Assembly: GCA_905480235.1 (NCBI GenBank)
Contig: CAJQPP010000136.1
Coordinates: 1-64,000, forward strand
Length of the DNA: 64,000 bases
From: an uncultured Pirellulaceae bacterium
GTDB lineage: Bacteria > Planctomycetota > Planctomycetia > Pirellulales > Pirellulaceae
Direction of reading: 5' to 3'
Under the pieces are notes generated by a model. That model did no database searches. It saw nothing but the letters and a program-made list of their open reading frames with translations, and was not told where the DNA came from. Positions within the stretch are counted from its first letter, which is position 1; the number at the start of each line of letters is the position of its first letter. Positions 27,591-36,931 of the stretch are shown piece after piece. Made by a program: the position numbers and the translations under genes.

Positions 27591-29042
27591 TTAACCGAGG
27601 AAGTCCAACAGGTTGTTACTTTGAACAATCGAAAGCGCTGCGTAGTTAAATTGCATCGTCGTCTGTACGCTTTGCATTTCTACAATAACTTTTGCTAAAT
27701 CGGCAGACTCCACCTCACTAAGGCGAGAGCTTAAATCCAGTTGTTGGTTTTCGTTTTGCACTTCCATTTGATCAAGTTGTTGAAGTGCTACCGACTGTTC
27801 CCCCACGACATCGAGAATTCGGTCGCTGGCTCTTTGCAAATCCACAAAACGACGCTGTAGCGATTCGCTTAAATCCGCATTATCCAGACCGCGGTCATTC
27901 AACAGGTCGTCTCGCAATTCAAAAAGTGCCGTAAAGGCGTCTGCGGTACCCTCGTATTCCAAAGACTCATTCCCGGCATACAACACGCCGCTTGAATCGA
28001 CGTGAGTCACATTTCCTGTGATTGAGTTTTGAACGACTTGATTCGCGGAAAAATCAATGGCTATTTCCGTCGCCCCGTCATCGGTCGAAAGCGTACCAGT
28101 CGCTTCCATGTCCACATTCCCTGAAAATCCTGCGGTAATGGAAGTTGTGTCTATGAACACTTTCTCTCCATTGAGGCCCGTTAATTCCAGGTTCGTGTTT
28201 GTGTTATTCCAGGCAACGCTAGGGCCGCCATTTAGGGAAACCGTACCTGCACTCCCGGTTCCACTGGTGTCGGTCAACGTTAATTGATGCTGCCCTACTG
28301 CTCCGATAATCGAATCCCCGTCGGCACTATCGAGGCCCGCGGATACGCCGGATCCACCCAAAAAGGTCGTCAGGGTGTGCGAAACCGCCAAATTGGCTCG
28401 ACCAATTTCGCTGTCGGTACCGGTTCCGGCTACCGCACCGGTGGTTCCGATGAACATGGTCGCGCCACGGCCTCGTTGCATGAAAATGTCTGCCCCAGAG
28501 AACGCCGTTTCGATGGCAATTGACTCCGAAATCACCGATTCGGCACTGAGCGAGGAACCTTCGTAGGCCACGAAAGGGATGGCGAGGCCTGCATCATCGA
28601 TGAATTGGAATGGTTCCGTGTCACCTGCAGCCCCAGAATACAAATAACGATCTTGATATTGCGAATTCCCGATAGCCTGTAAGCGGGTAACGATGGAATC
28701 TATTTCCGCTGCCAAAGTCTCCCGAGCTCCCTCAGTAAGGGCTTGGGGTGCTTCCAAGGCAATCTGTTTCGCTCTCGTAAGCAGATCATTTGCCTGGATC
28801 AAATTCGTGACGCTATTGTTTAGCGGTTGTTGCACATCATTGATACGAGCCCTTTGCGTGGCCAGACTGTCAAGCGTTCGGTTCAACCTGCTTATGGTGC
28901 GGTTCTCAATCGGGTTTTCCGATGGACGAGAATATTTCAAACCGGACGAGGCCTGATACTGCAACTTGGACAAACGCGAAACATGATTACGATTTTGAAA
29001 GATCGTAGTTTGGGCTGCGGAAAATGGCGTGATTCTGAACAT
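27591..29042 (-). CDS. flgL: Flagellar hook-filament junction protein FlgL
   Basis: A 483-residue HAP3. The N-terminal flagellin-like helix is QTTIFQNRNHVSRLSKLQYQ with SSGLKYSRPSENPIENR, and the C-terminal helix ends NYAALSIVQSNNLLDFLG, both typical of FlgL. It is longer than the usual 300-320 because of a beta-rich insert of about 150 residues between residues 180 and 330. It joins hook-associated FlgK to the filament. The gene directly follows flgK (6-base gap). Confidence 0.92.
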   Translation of the reverse strand: MFRITPFSAAQTTIFQNRNHVSRLSKLQYQASSGLKYSRPSENPIENRTISRLNRTLDSLATQRARINDVQQPLNNSVTNLIQANDLLTRAKQIALEAPQALTEGARETLAAEIDSIVTRLQAIGNSQYQDRYLYSGAAGDTEPFQFIDDAGLAIPFVAYEGSSLSAESVISESIAIETAFSGADIFMQRGRGATMFIGTTGAVAGTGTDSEIGRANLAVSHTLTTFLGGSGVSAGLDSADGDSIIGAVGQHQLTLTDTSGTGSAGTVSLNGGPSVAWNNTNTNLELTGLNGEKVFIDTTSITAGFSGNVDMEATGTLSTDDGATEIAIDFSANQVVQNSITGNVTHVDSSGVLYAGNESLEYEGTADAFTALFELRDDLLNDRGLDNADLSESLQRRFVDLQRASDRILDVVGEQSVALQQLDQMEVQNENQQLDLSSRLSEVESADLAKVIVEMQSVQTTMQFNYAALSIVQSNNLLDFLG

Positions 29043-29048
29043 TCTTGG

Positions 29049-31016
29049 TTACCTGATAATATTCATGAGTTCACTTAGCGTTTCGTCAATGGTCGTGATC
29101 ACACGGACCGCGGCTTGAAAGGAACGCTGATATTTCAACATCTCAATCATCTCTTCGTTAGGATCCACGCCGGAGATCGATGCGCGTTCCTGTGACAACG
29201 TGTTTTGATAGGCGACCAAATCGGTCTCCAGGTCGTTCAGCACACTCACCTCGATGGCGATGGAGGTAGTCGTACGATCGAGATGATCCTCCATCGACAA
29301 CTCACCATTAACGAGCGGCATCTCCCTCAAACCGAGAATCCGCGTCAAATTGGTACCGTCCGCGGAGTCATTGGATCGCCCACTCGATATGCGACTGGGG
29401 TCATTGCTTACATCACTGGACACACGGATGTCGCTCGCGTTGCCACCCTCAAAAAAAGTATTTAGTCCCAGCCCAACCAATATCCCAGTGGTATCCGAGT
29501 TATCGACCGCGAATACCGAAAAAGTGTCCCCGGTATTTAACGTTCCTGATTCAAATGAAATCTGCAGCCCATCACCCAAATCAATGATTGATCCCGGTTC
29601 ATAACCACCCCCCAGTTGATATTCTCCAACTTCATTCCCGGCCTGATCAGTCACACGAACACGAAGGTCCGCCGCCGATCCAACTTGCCCGGTATCGAGA
29701 ATCTCAAAATCAAGTTTTTGGTTTTCGCCACCCGTGTACGTCCCATGAAAATCGATTTCGGCATCACCGGTCACATTCGTACGATCAGCTTCGGTGGGCA
29801 ATTGCCCACCGAAATCAAACCCATAGCCGGGCTGAGAAATGATGGTGATTTGATTGGTATTGGGATCCGTCACCGCCTGGACGTGAGGAACCTGACTAAT
29901 TTCCTTCGCCAGTTCCGTAAGCGAAAGGACGTCGGTATCGATCAACACTTGATGCTGTGTTCGTTGGTTCGTTTGTTCATCGTAAACCGTGACATACAAC
30001 TCACCCGTTTGCACGTCGAAAGGTAAACCGGCCTCCGAAAGAGCAATCGCGGAGTCGTTCACAGTACGGTGACTGGTAATCGAATGCAGCGGACCGAATT
30101 GGCTTACACCCGTTGCCTGAACATGATCAACGGACGACATCAATGCGGATGCCAATTGAGAAAGCTGCTCCTCGTATTCCGGAATCACATCGTTCAGCGA
30201 ATGTTGCATCGCGGCTAAACTCCCGCCACCCAGATCCAAGGCGATTTGCCCCGACTTTTCTTTGAACTCGACTGACCCATCAGGTTGAAAACTGGCTTCC
30301 AACTGAAAAGCAGCCTGAGAGATGGAAACGCGACTCTGCGCAAACTGGTAAGTAAAACCGCGTGATTGTGGAACCGCCTGAATGTCAATCGTTTGAGCAA
30401 TGTCATTCACCAGTTGCTGATGAGAATCCAAGAGACTATTCGGATTTTGACCAAGTGCTTGTGCATTACTAATCTGTTGATTCAGTTCCGACAACGCCTC
30501 CAACTGTTGATTAACCTGACGAATGGAAACTTGAATATCTTGACGAGTCGCTGCTCTCAACTGCGAAAACTCACCTGCAATGGTGTTAAATTCTCCAGCC
30601 AAATTTTGAGAGGTGCTGACCGCAATGCGTTGTTGGGAAGAATTCTCTGGTTCACTCTGCAACAAATTGAAGTCATCAAAGAACTGTTGAAAACGCTGAT
30701 GAATAGAACCCGTGGAAGGCAGCAGACTGTTCTCAATCTGACTGGCAATTTGTCGGGCCTGTTGCACGTTACCTGTATCTGCAATGTTGACGGTGAGTGC
30801 TAACTCCACATTCGCACTGGCAATTTGATTAATCCGCGAAACATCAACGCCCGTCCCCCGCCAAAAATCTCCGTCATATAATGGCGCGGATTGGACGTGC
30901 TGAACGGATTGACGGTGGTAGCCCGGCGTGTTGGCATTGGCAATGTTGTTGCCAATCACATCCATCGCAACTTGACTGCTACGTAACGCCGAAAGACCTG
31001 CGTTGAAGTTAAGCAT
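29049..31016 (-). CDS. flgK: Flagellar hook-associated protein FlgK
   Basis: A 655-residue HAP1. The N-terminus FNAGLSALRSSQVAMDVIGNNIANANTPGYHRQ is the hallmark rod/hook/HAP motif. The C-terminus has EEMIEMLKYQRSFQAAVRVITTIDETLSELMNI. It forms the hook-filament junction with FlgL. It lies 4 bases after the FlgN-like chaperone gene and before flgL, the usual order. Confidence 0.95.
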   Translation of the reverse strand: MLNFNAGLSALRSSQVAMDVIGNNIANANTPGYHRQSVQHVQSAPLYDGDFWRGTGVDVSRINQIASANVELALTVNIADTGNVQQARQIASQIENSLLPSTGSIHQRFQQFFDDFNLLQSEPENSSQQRIAVSTSQNLAGEFNTIAGEFSQLRAATRQDIQVSIRQVNQQLEALSELNQQISNAQALGQNPNSLLDSHQQLVNDIAQTIDIQAVPQSRGFTYQFAQSRVSISQAAFQLEASFQPDGSVEFKEKSGQIALDLGGGSLAAMQHSLNDVIPEYEEQLSQLASALMSSVDHVQATGVSQFGPLHSITSHRTVNDSAIALSEAGLPFDVQTGELYVTVYDEQTNQRTQHQVLIDTDVLSLTELAKEISQVPHVQAVTDPNTNQITIISQPGYGFDFGGQLPTEADRTNVTGDAEIDFHGTYTGGENQKLDFEILDTGQVGSAADLRVRVTDQAGNEVGEYQLGGGYEPGSIIDLGDGLQISFESGTLNTGDTFSVFAVDNSDTTGILVGLGLNTFFEGGNASDIRVSSDVSNDPSRISSGRSNDSADGTNLTRILGLREMPLVNGELSMEDHLDRTTTSIAIEVSVLNDLETDLVAYQNTLSQERASISGVDPNEEMIEMLKYQRSFQAAVRVITTIDETLSELMNIIR

Positions 31017-31020
31017 TTCC

Positions 31021-31533
31021 CTAGCAGTCCGTTTGCAACAAATTGGTCGTGCTATCGCTGCTCAAGGCACCCGTCGCAGAGTACGTGGTTGCGCTGGGGC
31101 GCTGATCTGATAACTCCATGGCAATTCGTTGATACAAATCAATCGTATGCCGTATGAGGAATGAGTTGGTACGATTCTGCTGCTGGATGGAAGATTCCAA
31201 CCCTAGCAGCTCATCTCGCTTCTCCGCCAACAGTCGCTTATTTTCCCCGTCAAGTGTTTCCATCAATGTGCGTACCGTGGCCTGTTGCGGAGGCACTTTT
31301 AGATACTCAGCAATGGCCGTAGTCATTTGCTGACGCTCTTTTTCCATCTGAGACGTATGTTTACCCAATTTGGTTAGCGGATCATTCTCATCCTCCAGGG
31401 CCTCCGTCGAAACGCCCAGATTATCGTGAATCATCGTACTGACCGTAATGTAACTTTGCAGCAATTCCACTTCTTTGCTCAAGTGATTCAGGCATTGCTG
31501 GGTAATGGCTGTTGCGAGGTTATCTTTATTCAT
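31021..31533 (-). CDS. flgN: FlgN-like export chaperone
   Basis: A 170-residue helical protein just before flgK, the usual place of FlgN. It has LNHLSKEVELLQSYITVSTMIHDNL and LEDENDPLTKLGKHTSQMEKERQQMTTAIAEYL, giving a long alpha-helical hairpin. FlgN binds FlgK and FlgL in the cytoplasm before export. The assignment rests on position, length and helical pattern rather than strong motifs. Confidence 0.75.
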   Translation of the reverse strand: MNKDNLATAITQQCLNHLSKEVELLQSYITVSTMIHDNLGVSTEALEDENDPLTKLGKHTSQMEKERQQMTTAIAEYLKVPPQQATVRTLMETLDGENKRLLAEKRDELLGLESSIQQQNRTNSFLIRHTIDLYQRIAMELSDQRPSATTYSATGALSSDSTTNLLQTDC

Positions 31534-31549
31534 GGCTTAAAAAATCCTT

Positions 31550-31924
31550 TTAAGATGGTTGATGGGTGGATTGGGAAACGGGCTCAGAAACGGGCTCAGC
31601 AACGCTTTCAGAAACGGTTTCAGAAAGTGTCTGTTTCAACATTTTGGAAACACCCAAGGCATCGGAATTGGCAAGATGCTGGCTCATAAATAAATCGAAC
31701 ATACCTCCGAGAGTATCCGATTTGTCACCAGCAAAAAGGCCGTCTTCAGACACGGTCGCCCGCATGTTCTTCAAGAGCATGGAAAGAAAAACACTCTCAA
31801 ATTCTTCAGCGGCATTAGCGATGGATTCAGGATCCTTGGCTTCAGATTGCTTGAGACCTTGAATTTCTGAAGCGTACCGCGCGAAGGTAGCATTGTTGGT
31901 TAAGCTCGAGCTAATAGCATCCAT
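31550..31924 (-). CDS. flgJ: FlgJ-type rod-binding protein (single domain)
   Basis: A 124-residue protein with the rod-binding domain: NAAEEFESVFLSMLLKNMRATV followed by LGGMFDLFMSQHLANSDALGVSKM. The peptidoglycan-hydrolase domain of enteric FlgJ is absent, as in many bacteria. The C-terminus is a low-complexity run of SETV/SEPV units encoded by 12-base DNA repeats. It sits between flgI and the FlgN-like gene in the operon and should help the rod cross the periplasm. Confidence 0.88.
   Translation of the reverse strand: MDAISSSLTNNATFARYASEIQGLKQSEAKDPESIANAAEEFESVFLSMLLKNMRATVSEDGLFAGDKSDTLGGMFDLFMSQHLANSDALGVSKMLKQTLSETVSESVAEPVSEPVSQSTHQPS
31575..31634. repeat. 12-base tandem repeat inside flgJ
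   Basis: Four to five degenerate 12-base units (plus-strand GAAACGGGCTCA and variants) at 31575, 31587, 31599, 31611 and partly 31623. They encode the Ser-Glu-rich C-terminal tail of FlgJ. Confidence 0.85.
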
Positions 31925-31994
31925 GCGTCATCCCGATTTAAGTGTAGAGTTGGTATCCGTACCGATTTTATTGTGTGATTTCTTGCGGCTTGAT

Positions 31995-33266
31995 CTATTC
32001 AAAAATTAGTTTTGCGTGAAGAGCGCCAGAGACCTTCAATTGTTGAAAAATGGAGCTCAAATCGCGTGGCGTTACGCCCATCGCATTTAAGGCACTTGCC
32101 AAATCTCCGACGGTGACCGGTTGATCGATGACCTGCACCGGAGCTGTCCCTTCTTGAACGTCGATGGACGTTCTGGGCACGATTGCCGTTACGCCTTCAG
32201 AAAAAGGTGCGGGTTGGGAGACCATCGGTGATTCGCTGGTAACCACCGACAAGTTCGCGTGACTAATGGCCACTTTGGACAGGCGAACATTTTGCCCAAT
32301 CACAATCGTTCCAGTGCGTTCATTAATCACCACCCGGGCCTCGCTATCAGGCACGACGCGAATCGATTGCACCAGTGCCATGAATTGGTTTTGGCGTTGC
32401 ATATAGGGTTCCGGCACTCGCACTTCGATGACGCCAGCATCCAACATCTGAGCGTAGCCAGGCCAAAATCCATTAATGGCGTTCACCATTCGGGAAGCCG
32501 TTTCCAAATCAGGGGACGTCAAATTCAAGCGAAATCGATCTGTGTGCGTTAGCAGCGTATCGCAAATGTCTTTTTCAATGGTCGCGCCGTTGGGAATCCT
32601 ACCCGTCGTGGGATGGTTTTGCTGAACCGAAGCGGCTTCGCCTGAAAAACTAAAACCACCTACCGATACCGGACCATTCGCCAATGCATAAACCTCTCCA
32701 TCCACTCCGAACAAAGGCGTCAACATGAGGACGCCCCCTTGTAAGCTTGTCGCATCATCGAACGTCGAAATGGTCACGTCGATCGGATTCCCCTGCCTAT
32801 GAAGCGTAACATCTACCTCCGCAGTGACCGTGACTACCGATAAGTTATCCGTCTTATCTAATCCTCGACGTCGAATTTCTGCACGCGAAAGAGGATCCGA
32901 TCGCAAATCAAAACGCTCCAGCATGTTGAGGGCAAACTCACGCGTAACCGGGTTCTTACTGCCGGTTCCATTTAACCCTGAGACCAAACCCATACCGGTT
33001 AATTTATTAGTGCGTCGCCCTTGAATTCGAGTCAAATCTTTGATGCGTACTGAGAACTGGGAATTGCTTCCGTAGCCATTCTGCATGGGTGGGTTCATAC
33101 GGCCCGCGCGGTCCATCGCAACAGCACCAGGATTCTGCATCGGTGGTGGCAACGCCTCGGCCATGGCCTGCGGCATCGTTGCGGCGGCAAGCATTCCCGG
33201 CGAGCAGGCGATGACCGCCAGCACACTCAATGCCAGCATTCGCGAAAGTGAGTTGGAATATTTCAT
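31995..33266 (-). CDS. flgI: Flagellar P-ring protein FlgI
   Basis: A 423-residue periplasmic P-ring subunit. A signal peptide covers the first 28 residues. Family motifs are SVRIKDLTRIQGRRTNKLTGMGLVSGLNGTG, LLMTPL-type strand GGVLMLTPLFGVDG, ERTGTIVIGQNVRLSKVAISH, and VGDLASALNAMGVTPRDLSSIFQQLKVSGALHAKL. A Pro/Met-rich linker of about 40 residues separates the signal peptide from the core and is unusual. I took the ATG at 33266; the frame is open to 33296, which would overlap flgH. Confidence 0.93.
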   Translation of the reverse strand: MKYSNSLSRMLALSVLAVIACSPGMLAAATMPQAMAEALPPPMQNPGAVAMDRAGRMNPPMQNGYGSNSQFSVRIKDLTRIQGRRTNKLTGMGLVSGLNGTGSKNPVTREFALNMLERFDLRSDPLSRAEIRRRGLDKTDNLSVVTVTAEVDVTLHRQGNPIDVTISTFDDATSLQGGVLMLTPLFGVDGEVYALANGPVSVGGFSFSGEAASVQQNHPTTGRIPNGATIEKDICDTLLTHTDRFRLNLTSPDLETASRMVNAINGFWPGYAQMLDAGVIEVRVPEPYMQRQNQFMALVQSIRVVPDSEARVVINERTGTIVIGQNVRLSKVAISHANLSVVTSESPMVSQPAPFSEGVTAIVPRTSIDVQEGTAPVQVIDQPVTVGDLASALNAMGVTPRDLSSIFQQLKVSGALHAKLIFE

Positions 33267-33283
33267 TTCAAATTCGTTATCGT

Positions 33284-33925
33284 TTAGAAAGGCCAATACT
33301 TGTTAAGACGTTTCCCCAACCAACCTTGATTGACAAATTTTGTCTCTTGGCCAGCGCCCTGATAGCGTATTTTCAAATTCGCCACATTGCTGGATCTCAC
33401 TGAGTTGTCACTTCGGATGTCATCGCCGCGTACAATCCCTGTTAACATTAATTTTCTCGAATCTCCCTCCACCAGCACCTCGCGAGATCCGGAAACGACC
33501 ATGTTTCCGTTCGGTAATGTATCAATCACTGTGACGGAAAACCGATCAATAAATTGTCGGTCACTCGAGAAGTTCGTATCGCCATCAAACTCGCGTACAG
33601 AATCCGAGGCGATGGAAGCCGAGGCATCGCCTGCCGCCCCAAATCCGCCGTAACTGAACCCGCCGCTTGCTGCTTTGGCGGTTGCTTTACTCATGCCACG
33701 CGAATCGGAATTCGCCACATCCGTATTCTCAATAATTGCGATGGTTAAGTTATCACCGACACTCCTGGCTTTAATATCTCGAAACAGGAATGCCTTCCGA
33801 TCATCTCGTTTATCCCATAAAGATCGATAGCGAGTCTGGGCTTGCAGATCGACTGTCGCGGTAGCGCATATGGCAGCGAGCATTACGATGCCAATAATGA
33901 ACTTCAAACTGTAAAAAGACGGCAT
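33284..33925 (-). CDS. flgH: Flagellar L-ring protein FlgH
   Basis: A 213-residue outer-membrane L-ring protein. It contains SLWDKRDDRKAFLFRDIKARSVGDNLTIAIIE, RFSVTVIDTLPNGNMVVSGSREVLV and GIVRGDDIRSDNSVRSSNVANLKI. Unlike most FlgH it has no clear lipobox: the N-terminus ends LAAICATATVDLQAQ, where the only Cys is preceded by Ile, so type I cleavage after LQA is more likely. It sits between flgA and flgI. Confidence 0.92.
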   Translation of the reverse strand: MPSFYSLKFIIGIVMLAAICATATVDLQAQTRYRSLWDKRDDRKAFLFRDIKARSVGDNLTIAIIENTDVANSDSRGMSKATAKAASGGFSYGGFGAAGDASASIASDSVREFDGDTNFSSDRQFIDRFSVTVIDTLPNGNMVVSGSREVLVEGDSRKLMLTGIVRGDDIRSDNSVRSSNVANLKIRYQGAGQETKFVNQGWLGKRLNKYWPF

Positions 33926-33964
33926 TCAAAACTCCGTTTAACAACTGAGGTCAAGCAGTTGGTA

Positions 33965-34972
33965 CTAAAAACTCAGTTCAATTCGTGAGGCATTGATGAT
34001 TTTCCCGTAGACGATCTTTTTCGAATCTGGGTTGCGCAAGGGAATGACATCCCCCACTCCCCCGGACTTCATCGCTTCCATTCCAGACATCGTGATTTTC
34101 AAAGCACCTTTTGTAGCAACCACCGTTACGATATCACGCGCACGAACGATGACTTCCTTGCGGTTGGTTTGGTTTTTTCGGGCTAGATCCACCGAGCGGA
34201 TGGCTTCCTGAGCGCGAATTCTGCGACTCGCTGTCTGGCCGAAACCATCCTCAGCAATCCATTTATTGGAAAAATTACCGAACTGTCTGCGTTCCAAAAA
34301 CGCGTTATCCCGATCCAACACTTCCCCACGCTCGATGGGCCGAAGGGCCACGAGCACCTCTTTGTTAATCGACGTTTGGGCCAACACCTGAACCTGTTGC
34401 TCCATTCTGCCATGGCGAAAGACACCTACCATCACCGTACGCCGCCCGATAATTCGATCGGCATGATCCAAGGCGGAAAACTGATACTGACCATCCCCGT
34501 ACTCGGCCAAAGCCTCTGGAAAGGAAAGCACCGTTACTTGAACGTCGCGTAAATCCATATTCAATGTGCCCGAAACGTGTCGCGAAATCGCATTCTGAAG
34601 GCTCGCTTGAATCCCGTTTTCGGCGGGACCCCGAATCAATTTGGTTCTAGCACCATGCAATTGAAAGTCATTTGGGTCAAATCCAGCCATCAGTAAACGG
34701 GTCGTCATTTCACCGCGGCTAATGACTGATTTGTTTTGAGTGGAATTGATGCGCAAATCGAGTTGTGAGATCGCGGCACGTTTTTCGCTGCTGCCACCCT
34801 CAATAATTGCCAGGTCTCCTAATTTGACGTTCGCTGAACCAATCATCGCATCGGGGCGCATCGCGATTCTTACTTTTTCCTGCGCTGTTAACGTGGCAAC
34901 TTGACAGGCCAAATAGCACAGCACTGCGAAACGCAAACCAAAGCAATAAAATAGGTGATGACGAAACATCAA
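33965..34972 (-). CDS. flgA: Flagellar P-ring chaperone FlgA
   Basis: A 335-residue FlgA. A signal peptide near residues 8-30 ends in LTAQ. The C-terminal SAF-type domain has ALRPIERGEVLDRDNAFLERRQ, RIRAQEAIRSVDL, VIVRARDIVTVVATKGALKITM and VIPLRNPDSKKIVYGKI. FlgA assists FlgI polymerisation in the periplasm. The N-terminal half is longer than in enteric FlgA (about 220 residues total). It is flanked by flgG and flgH in one operon. Confidence 0.9.
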   Translation of the reverse strand: MMFRHHLFYCFGLRFAVLCYLACQVATLTAQEKVRIAMRPDAMIGSANVKLGDLAIIEGGSSEKRAAISQLDLRINSTQNKSVISRGEMTTRLLMAGFDPNDFQLHGARTKLIRGPAENGIQASLQNAISRHVSGTLNMDLRDVQVTVLSFPEALAEYGDGQYQFSALDHADRIIGRRTVMVGVFRHGRMEQQVQVLAQTSINKEVLVALRPIERGEVLDRDNAFLERRQFGNFSNKWIAEDGFGQTASRRIRAQEAIRSVDLARKNQTNRKEVIVRARDIVTVVATKGALKITMSGMEAMKSGGVGDVIPLRNPDSKKIVYGKIINASRIELSF

Positions 34973-34978
34973 TTAGAC

Positions 34979-35764
34979 CTAACGGGTTAGTTGTGCAGTA
35001 TTGGATAGCATCTCATCACCCGCCTGAATGGCTCGTGAATTAATTTCATAGGCACGTTGGGCGGTAATCAGCGAAACCAATTCCCGTACCACTTCTACGT
35101 TCGAGCCTTCGATAAAGCCTTGCCGTAACATGCCCACGTTATCGCCAGGGATTCCCACCTCAGCATCACCCGAGGCTGGCGTGGCAGCGTACAAGTTGCC
35201 GCCCTCGCTTTGCAGCCCCATCGGATTAACAAATCGGTACAAGGGCAGGGTACCTAAACTGACCGATGTTCCGTCGGCAATCGCGGAAACGGTGCCATCC
35301 ACGCCGATGCGCAAATTATTGGCGGAGACGTTATTGGGGATCGTGATGTTTCCGTCCACGACATATCCATCCGAGGTAACCAAAAGGCCGTTGTTATCGA
35401 TACGGAAACTGCCATCGCGGGTAAAGCGTTCGTCGCCGCTTGGCATTTCGATCTTAAAAAAGCCATCGCCTTCGATAGCAACATCAGTGGAGATCCCCGT
35501 CTCTTGAACATTCCCGGGCGTGAAAACTTTACTGGTCCCTACGACCCGCACGCCGCTTCCGATCTGTAAGCCGATAGGAGCGACCTGTCCGGCTGCCACC
35601 TCGGAACCAGCCGTCCGTTCCGTGGCATAGAGCAAGTCAGCAAAATCCACCTGACTGCGTTTAAATCCGCTGGTGTTAACATTGGCAAGATTATTAGCGG
35701 TATTGTCGATCAGCAATTCCTGCGCTTGCATGCCGGTGGCACTCGAATAAAATGCTCGTAACAT
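34979..35764 (-). CDS. flgG: Flagellar distal rod protein FlgG
   Basis: A 261-residue distal-rod protein. The opening MLRAFYSSATGMQAQELLIDNTANNLANVNTSGFKRS and the motif DVAIEGDGFFKIEMPSG are diagnostic. The C-terminus has SNVEVVRELVSLITAQRAYEINSRAIQAGDEML. Length is as expected for FlgG. Expressed between flgF and flgA. Confidence 0.96.
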   Translation of the reverse strand: MLRAFYSSATGMQAQELLIDNTANNLANVNTSGFKRSQVDFADLLYATERTAGSEVAAGQVAPIGLQIGSGVRVVGTSKVFTPGNVQETGISTDVAIEGDGFFKIEMPSGDERFTRDGSFRIDNNGLLVTSDGYVVDGNITIPNNVSANNLRIGVDGTVSAIADGTSVSLGTLPLYRFVNPMGLQSEGGNLYAATPASGDAEVGIPGDNVGMLRQGFIEGSNVEVVRELVSLITAQRAYEINSRAIQAGDEMLSNTAQLTR

Positions 35765-35811
35765 TAATTTCTTTCCTTTTAACGTTTGATCTAAGTCAGT
35801 TTTTGGGTCGT

Positions 35812-36540
35812 TTAGCCGTCAAGCTGTGTGAATTGCTGAATCGCTTCCGAAATGGATTTCAAGCTTTGCTGTGCAGATTCCAGATGTCGCATCCCGACAA
35901 TCATGGCGATCATTTCAGAGACCACCGAGGTATTGGCAGACTCCAGGGCACCCTGCTTAACGACGGCATCAGACGGGATTTCGGCAACCCCCCCTGGTGC
36001 GCGAAACCGCGTGGGTCCGATTTGAATCAGGCCGTCTGGGTCATCGAAAGCCACCACATCCAACCTCCCCAACTCCTGCCCGTTGCCTCGAATGGTGCCG
36101 TCATCGTTAATCACGATATCGGCGATGGAAACATCTGCGGGAATCTGAATCGCGCCACCTCCGATCACGGACAAGCCGTCCATCGTCACGAGCTCTCCCT
36201 CGCTGGTCACCTGAAAGGATCCGTTCCGTGTGTAGATGGGCCCATCATCGGTTTGGATCTTAAAGAAACCATCGCCATTGATGGCGACATCCAACGGCCG
36301 GCCGGTCTCACGCATATTGGCTTGGCTGAAATCAACGAAGGAACGAACGGCCTCGCTACCGCGCAGATCGGTGTTGATCTTGCCGTTCTGTTGCAATGCG
36401 TTATTGCCGCGGGAAGAGATAGCTAACAACGTGCGACGAAATCCGGGTGTATTCGCATTCGCTAAATTATTGGCGATGACTTCGTGCTGCCGAGACGAAA
36501 TGTCGATCGCCGTCGCGTTGCTATAGATTCCATTAAACAT
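35812..36540 (-). CDS. flgF: Flagellar proximal rod protein FlgF
   Basis: A 242-residue rod protein. The start is FNGIYSNATAIDISSRQHEVIANNLANANTPGF with DVAINGDGFFKIQTDDGP, and the C-terminus has NTSVVSEMIAMIVGMRHLESAQQSL. It is first in the minus-strand rod/ring/hook operon and lies before flgG, the usual order, so FlgF is preferred over a FlgG paralogue. A sigma54-type promoter candidate lies 86-101 bases upstream. Confidence 0.88.
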   Translation of the reverse strand: MFNGIYSNATAIDISSRQHEVIANNLANANTPGFRRTLLAISSRGNNALQQNGKINTDLRGSEAVRSFVDFSQANMRETGRPLDVAINGDGFFKIQTDDGPIYTRNGSFQVTSEGELVTMDGLSVIGGGAIQIPADVSIADIVINDDGTIRGNGQELGRLDVVAFDDPDGLIQIGPTRFRAPGGVAEIPSDAVVKQGALESANTSVVSEMIAMIVGMRHLESAQQSLKSISEAIQQFTQLDG

Positions 36541-36931
36541 GGCAACCCATCCTTGGTAGCTAAAGTGTTCCGCATCCTGTGGAAGCTGCTGTCAGAGCCG
36601 CTGCTGTGACAAGCCTCTCACTATATGCAACTCTCGGACCATATAGCCGTAAAACTTTACCCAACCAGTAAATGCCGAATAAAGCGAAGAGATAAAAGAT
36701 GCCAGCAACCCAATGCTGGCGAAAAGATTTCGCTGACTGGTAATTTGTTTCCGTTTTGCGGACGGGTTTCTTCAATTTCCCAAAAGTTGCTGGTCAATCG
36801 AACCGATAAATCTTTTGCAATCGTTAAAGTTTGCCGAGAGTGAAAGCAGAGAATTGCTTTCGTTTCGCTAACCCAGACCATGGAAATCATGGCAACTCCA
36901 CCTCGGTGTTAGGAAAAGAAGTCAACAAACA
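36541..36931. other. Divergent promoter region between flgF and fliL
   Basis: This 391-base gap separates the minus-strand flg operon from the plus-strand fli operon. It contains a sigma54-like element on the minus strand (36626-36641). A 71-codon minus-strand frame with a TTG start (36560-36775) overlaps that element and is not considered a gene. Confidence 0.5.
36626..36641 (-). promoter_or_regulatory. Candidate sigma54 promoter of the flgF operon
   Basis: On the minus strand TGGTCC-GAGAG-TTGCA has the essential GG and GC dinucleotides at correct spacing, all five -12 bases, and four of six -24 bases. Predicted start near 36615 leaves a leader of about 75 bases before flgF. Confidence 0.5.

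Noticed and set aside
35752-36426. 224-codon frame antisense to flgF
   Set aside because: Shadow frame; flgF motifs on the other strand are unmistakable.
36560-36775. 71-codon minus-strand frame with a hydrophobic stretch between flgF and fliL
   Set aside because: TTG start without a good ribosome site, and it covers the candidate sigma54 promoter of flgF.
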